Source: an uncultured Lachnospiraceae bacterium
GTDB lineage: Bacteria > Bacillota > Clostridia > Lachnospirales > Lachnospiraceae
Length of the DNA: 9,376 nt
Assembly (NCBI GenBank): GCA_902803245.1
Contig: CADCPJ010000373.1
Location: forward strand, 1-9,376
Direction of reading: 5' to 3'
Shown in pieces: positions 7,601 through 9,376 of this stretch. Below the pieces are notes generated by a model that saw only the letters and a list, made by a program, of their open reading frames with translations, did not search any database and had not been told where the DNA came from. A program made the translations under genes and the position numbers. The number at the start of each line of letters is the position of its first letter. The stretch's first letter is position 1.

Positions 7601-7967
7601 TCGCAATCAGCGGAAGCGCGGAGGCATTTGCCCAGATGATGGCAATATAAGTCAGCACAAGAAACCACGCGCTCAGGAAGCCGTGGTCATACCCGAAGCA
7701 TTTCTTCGTATAAGTGTAAGTTCCTCCGCAGTCCGGATAGCGGTTGATCAGGTAGTGATAATTCGCTGCGAGAATGCACATCACGATGGCGCCGAGCACA
7801 ATTCCCACCACAGTTCCCACCGGCCCTGCAATCGGAAGAAATGTGCTGCCCGGCATGACAAACGAGCCCCACCCCACGCTGCACCCAAAAGCGAGAGCCC
7901 ACGCTCCCACTGCGGTCAGATATGGTTTGAGACGGCGCTCCGGGCTGTTTGTGAGAGTATTATTCAT
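4620..7967 (-). CDS. APC-superfamily permease fused to hybrid histidine kinase with two receiver domains
   Basis: 1115 residues. Residues about 15-466 form an amino acid permease of 12 predicted membrane segments, with a Gly-rich TM1 (SVGWGSFVMPG, 30-40) and a TM6 of APC type (YVGFESICHSAGEA, 226-239). An extra segment (about 478-495), an outside loop of about 55 residues and a last segment (about 552-571) bring the chain back into the cytoplasm. A charged helical linker then leads to HisKA with phospho-acceptor His604 (SHEIRTP), and HATPase_c with N box Asn722, DTGIGM (755-760) and GGSGLGM (784-790). REC1 has DDD 847-849, Asp896, Thr925 and Lys947. REC2 has Glu995/Asp996, Asp1042, Thr1074 and Lys1096. 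All catalytic residues are present. There is no PAS and no HPt; the HPt is the gene just upstream. Like the transporter-kinase CbrA, it may report transport or binding of its substrate, although CbrA carries an SLC5-type module. AAAGGAAA lies 10 nt before the ATG. The domains are certain; the substrate and output are unknown. Confidence 0.94.
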   Translation of the reverse strand: MNNTLTNSPERRLKPYLTAVGAWALAFGCSVGWGSFVMPGSTFLPIAGPVGTVVGIVLGAIVMCILAANYHYLINRYPDCGGTYTYTKKCFGYDHGFLSAWFLVLTYIAIIWANASALPLIARTLLGSTFQFGFHYEVAGFHVYFGEVLLAVGSTIAAAFICLRKKAAERTQIAMAVFLFCGVVIAFAAAARLGNNASHMFEPPFAPNASPVGGTVTIFALAPWAYVGFESICHSAGEAAYPLKRTFRILLIALITGGAAYALLALLAVTSLPEGCANWIDYIRTLGRYSGVKSQPTFFGAHTALGTYGSVILGIAALGGIFTGLIGNFVALSRLFCSMAEDGLFPSGLSELDKRGVPRRAILVILLISVIFPFFGRTAISWIVDVTTVGATIAYAFASAAALKTARGEGRSLYILTGAVGLVVSLLFALEFLIPNILSVTTLSTESYLILAAWGLLGFVVFLTVLRKDTARRLGRSTVAWIVLLGLIIFTSSVWMRQTTEHALDRSIEPIESYYMDTGGQGITGVASDEDGMDRSFLNKTMDRVGLSLRVASMIQIALIVSALIILFRIYALIQKREKQIEVEKALAEESSRAKTSFLSNMSHEIRTPMNAIIGLDNIALRDPELTPRTREQLQKIGASAKHLLGLINDILDMSRIESGRMVLKDEEFSFREFLDQINIIINGQCLDKGLHYECHIAGHVSDYYTGDDMKLKQVLINILGNSVKFTNAPGEVSLTVEQTARDEKGCTLRFTMKDTGIGMDKEYIPKIFEAFTQEDATTTNRYGGSGLGMAITKNFVEMMDGDIVVESEKGVGSVFVVTVVLKPSDRKFVAETGIVLPADLSAIVVDDDEIACEHAQFVLESIGIEAEAVTTARAALELLMDAHELGQPYRLLLTDYKMPDMNGLELTRALRAFDHGETAVIMLTGYNWDIIDEEARKDGVDGMIAKPLFSDSVLREIHNVLEARSGSAPSASLIREESAPRENMLAGKRVLMAEDVDANAEILADLLELENIVPEHAANGQEAVEMFGRSPAGYYDAILMDVRMPVMDGLMATEKIRSLDRPDAKTIPIIAMTANVFDEDVERSLKAGMNAHLSKPIEPEKLYAEMAELIGNHG

Positions 7968-8003
7968 AAGCCATATGTTTCCTTTTACCCGTCACCGGAT
8001 GGG

Positions 8004-8375
8004 TCACACCGACTGCGAGTATTTTTCGATCTCCTCTTTGGCGGTCTCATACATCCTTTTGATCTCCTCAAGCTTCTCCCGGACCTCATCGTCCGTCATG
8101 CGGCGGCTGTTGCCGGGACGGAATTCCTCGGAGATCTCCGACGCGGCCAAAGACAGCTTTACGAGGCCCAGGTTGGCGCAGACGCCCTTCACGGCGTGTG
8201 CATTTTCGAAGAGCGCTGTCGGGTCAAGGCTCTCCCCGGCGGCGATCAGAGATGAAAATATGGTGTTGGCCGGCAGTTTCCTGATGTGCTTGTCAATCAG
8301 CTTGTCCATGCGCAGCACCTTCTGCGCCTGCTCGTAGCTTCCGTCGATAGCCTGATACAGTTCCTGAAGTGTCAT
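8004..8375 (-). CDS. Stand-alone histidine phosphotransfer (HPt) domain protein
   Basis: 123 residues, almost all one helical HPt domain. The phospho-acceptor motif is NAHAVKGVCANLG (58-70), matching the family pattern AHxLKGxxxxxG with His60 as the phosphorylated residue. An acidic Lys/Glu-rich helix closes the protein. HPt proteins accept phosphate from a receiver aspartate and pass it to another receiver. The next gene is a hybrid kinase with two receivers and no HPt, so this is its probable partner in a His-Asp-His-Asp relay. The ATG follows the EAL gene stop by one base, with AGGA inside the end of that gene serving as ribosome binding site, so the two are translationally coupled. A 36-bp gap to the kinase contains no promoter I can see. 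Sure of the family; the partnership is inferred from gene order. Confidence 0.9.
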   Translation of the reverse strand: MTLQELYQAIDGSYEQAQKVLRMDKLIDKHIRKLPANTIFSSLIAAGESLDPTALFENAHAVKGVCANLGLVKLSLAASEISEEFRPGNSRRMTDDEVREKLEEIKRMYETAKEEIEKYSQSV

Positions 8376-8376
8376 C

Positions 8377-9376
8377 TCATGCTTTCCTTTCTGTTTCCTT
8401 TTCTCTGAGAATCAGTTTTTCAAAGTCCCCGGGAGGCAGAGGCCGGGAAAAATAGAATCCCTGTACGAGGTCGCATCCCGCGTCCTTTAAGAGCTTCAGC
8501 TGATCCTCATTCTCGACGCCCTCGGCGACGACCGGCACTTTCAAATATCTCGCCATATCCAGTATCAGCTCCACCAGCCGGAGGTCCGTCTCGCTCGTCA
8601 CGATGTTCCGGATGAAGCTCATGTCCATCTTTAAGACGTCTATAGGCATGGCCGAGAGCATATTTAAGGACGAATATCCGGATCCGAAGTCGTCCATCTC
8701 TATGGCGAACCCGATCTCCCGGAGCCGCGCGATCACATCGAGCACATGCCTCGCATTGTTTGTATATGCGGATTCCGTCACCTCCAGGTCAATGTCCCGA
8801 AAATCGAGTCCGCTGTCCCTGATCATGCTGATCAGCCTCTCAACCAGCGTCGGATCAAAGACGTCCGAGCGGGACAGATTCACGGAGACCGCGAGGGGAA
8901 TGTGATATTTCTCCTTCCACTTGGAGACCTGGCTGACCGCTTCCTCAAGGACATAGCTGTCCACAACCGAGATCAGTCCGTTTCCCTCAAAGAGCGGGAT
9001 AAAGACGCCGGGGGAGATCATGCCGAGCTCCGGGTGCTCCCACCGGATGAGGGCCTCTGCGCCCTCGAGCGTCGGGGGATCACTCTGGATGTTGTACTTG
9101 GGCTGGTAGAACACCTTGAACTGCCGCTCTTCTACAGCCGTCATCAGGTCGTTTAAGAGTCTCTGGTTTAAGAGCTCCCTCTCCCGCATGCTCTCATCGT
9201 AGACCATGATCGGTTTCTGGTAATTGCCGCGCACATTGTTGCAGGCCGCCCCCGCGTGGTCAAACATGAGCACGGGGTCAACGCCTTCCATGTAGGGACT
9301 CACTCCCATGCGGAGATGTATATTCACATTTGTCGAGAGCAGGTTCACTCTCTTCTGGAAGCGCCCCAGTATCTCC
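8377..9376 (-). CDS. GGDEF-EAL domain protein (c-di-GMP phosphodiesterase), N-terminus outside window
   Basis: The frame stays open to the right edge, giving 332 visible residues. A GTG at 9348 is internal and not the start, because the nine residues before it (EILGRFQKR) continue the same domain. Visible residues 1-61 are the C-terminal part of a GGDEF domain (NIHLRMGVSPY; the ADxALYxAK-like helix reads FDHAGAACNNVRG). The GG(D/E)EF active-site loop is off the edge, so cyclase activity cannot be judged. The EAL domain spans about 75-325 with the catalytic set intact: EALIRW (107-112), VNLS with Asn166, LEVTES (Glu198), DDFGSG (228-233), Lys249 in LKMD, AEGVEN (Glu285) and QGFYFSRP (Gln305). 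It should hydrolyse c-di-GMP to pGpG. The gene is coupled to the HPt gene downstream (1-nt gap), which ties second-messenger turnover to the phosphorelay. An N-terminal sensor or receiver may exist beyond the window. Confidence 0.93.
   Translation of the reverse strand, partial: EILGRFQKRVNLLSTNVNIHLRMGVSPYMEGVDPVLMFDHAGAACNNVRGNYQKPIMVYDESMRERELLNQRLLNDLMTAVEERQFKVFYQPKYNIQSDPPTLEGAEALIRWEHPELGMISPGVFIPLFEGNGLISVVDSYVLEEAVSQVSKWKEKYHIPLAVSVNLSRSDVFDPTLVERLISMIRDSGLDFRDIDLEVTESAYTNNARHVLDVIARLREIGFAIEMDDFGSGYSSLNMLSAMPIDVLKMDMSFIRNIVTSETDLRLVELILDMARYLKVPVVAEGVENEDQLKLLKDAGCDLVQGFYFSRPLPPGDFEKLILREKETERKA

Noticed and set aside
7968..8003. Small imperfect hairpin (CCCATC-CGGT-GACGGG) between HPt and kinase genes
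   Set aside because: Only about five pairs with a mismatch and no U tract. It is too weak to call a terminator or attenuator.
7062..8255. Plus-strand open frame of 397 codons
   Set aside because: It lies opposite the permease-kinase and HPt genes, which have clear domains. The translation is Arg/His/Pro-rich with no motif. Long antisense frames are expected in GC-rich coding DNA.

Overview
Every gene I can support in this GC-rich window lies on the minus strand, so genes are read from right to left. The organism is most likely a Firmicute of the Clostridia, with Lachnospiraceae as the best guess. Supporting signs are AGGGGGG/AAAGGAA ribosome binding sites, a Gram-positive LytR-CpsA-Psr (LCP) enzyme, a TetM-like GTPase joined to a YacP/Rae1 nuclease, and a GGDEF-EAL protein of a style common in gut Clostridia. 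This is an inference from protein families; no rRNA or other taxonomic marker is present.

Right block (9376 to 4558): a tight operon of three genes. First comes the 3' part of a GGDEF-EAL protein (c-di-GMP phosphodiesterase, start outside the window). One base later comes a free-standing histidine phosphotransfer (HPt) protein. After 36 bp comes a 1115-residue fusion of an amino acid permease (APC superfamily) to a complete hybrid histidine kinase with two receiver domains. The kinase lacks an HPt of its own and the operon supplies one, so the three genes look like a nutrient-sensing phosphorelay placed next to c-di-GMP turnover. A perfect 16-bp inverted repeat follows the kinase and probably ends the transcript.

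Middle block (4495 to 1679): one large gene for a TetM/EF-G-like ribosomal GTPase whose C-terminus is a YacP/Rae1-type NYN endonuclease domain. Both parent families act at the ribosomal A site, so the fusion suggests one protein that clears the A site and cuts the mRNA there. The loop used by TetM to displace tetracycline is different here, so a drug-resistance label would be unsafe.

Left block (1682 to 1): a good sigma-A promoter whose -35 box overlaps the stop codon of the GTPase gene drives an LCP family cell-wall ligase. Translationally coupled to it (4-bp TTGA overlap) is a TTG-started, secreted, very acidic Glu/Ala-rich protein that runs off the left edge.

The most interesting items are the two domain fusions (GTPase-Rae1 and permease-hybrid kinase) and the permease-kinase/HPt/EAL operon. 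No RNA genes, CRISPR arrays, insertion sequences or attachment sites were seen. There is no gene-free stretch longer than about 125 bp.
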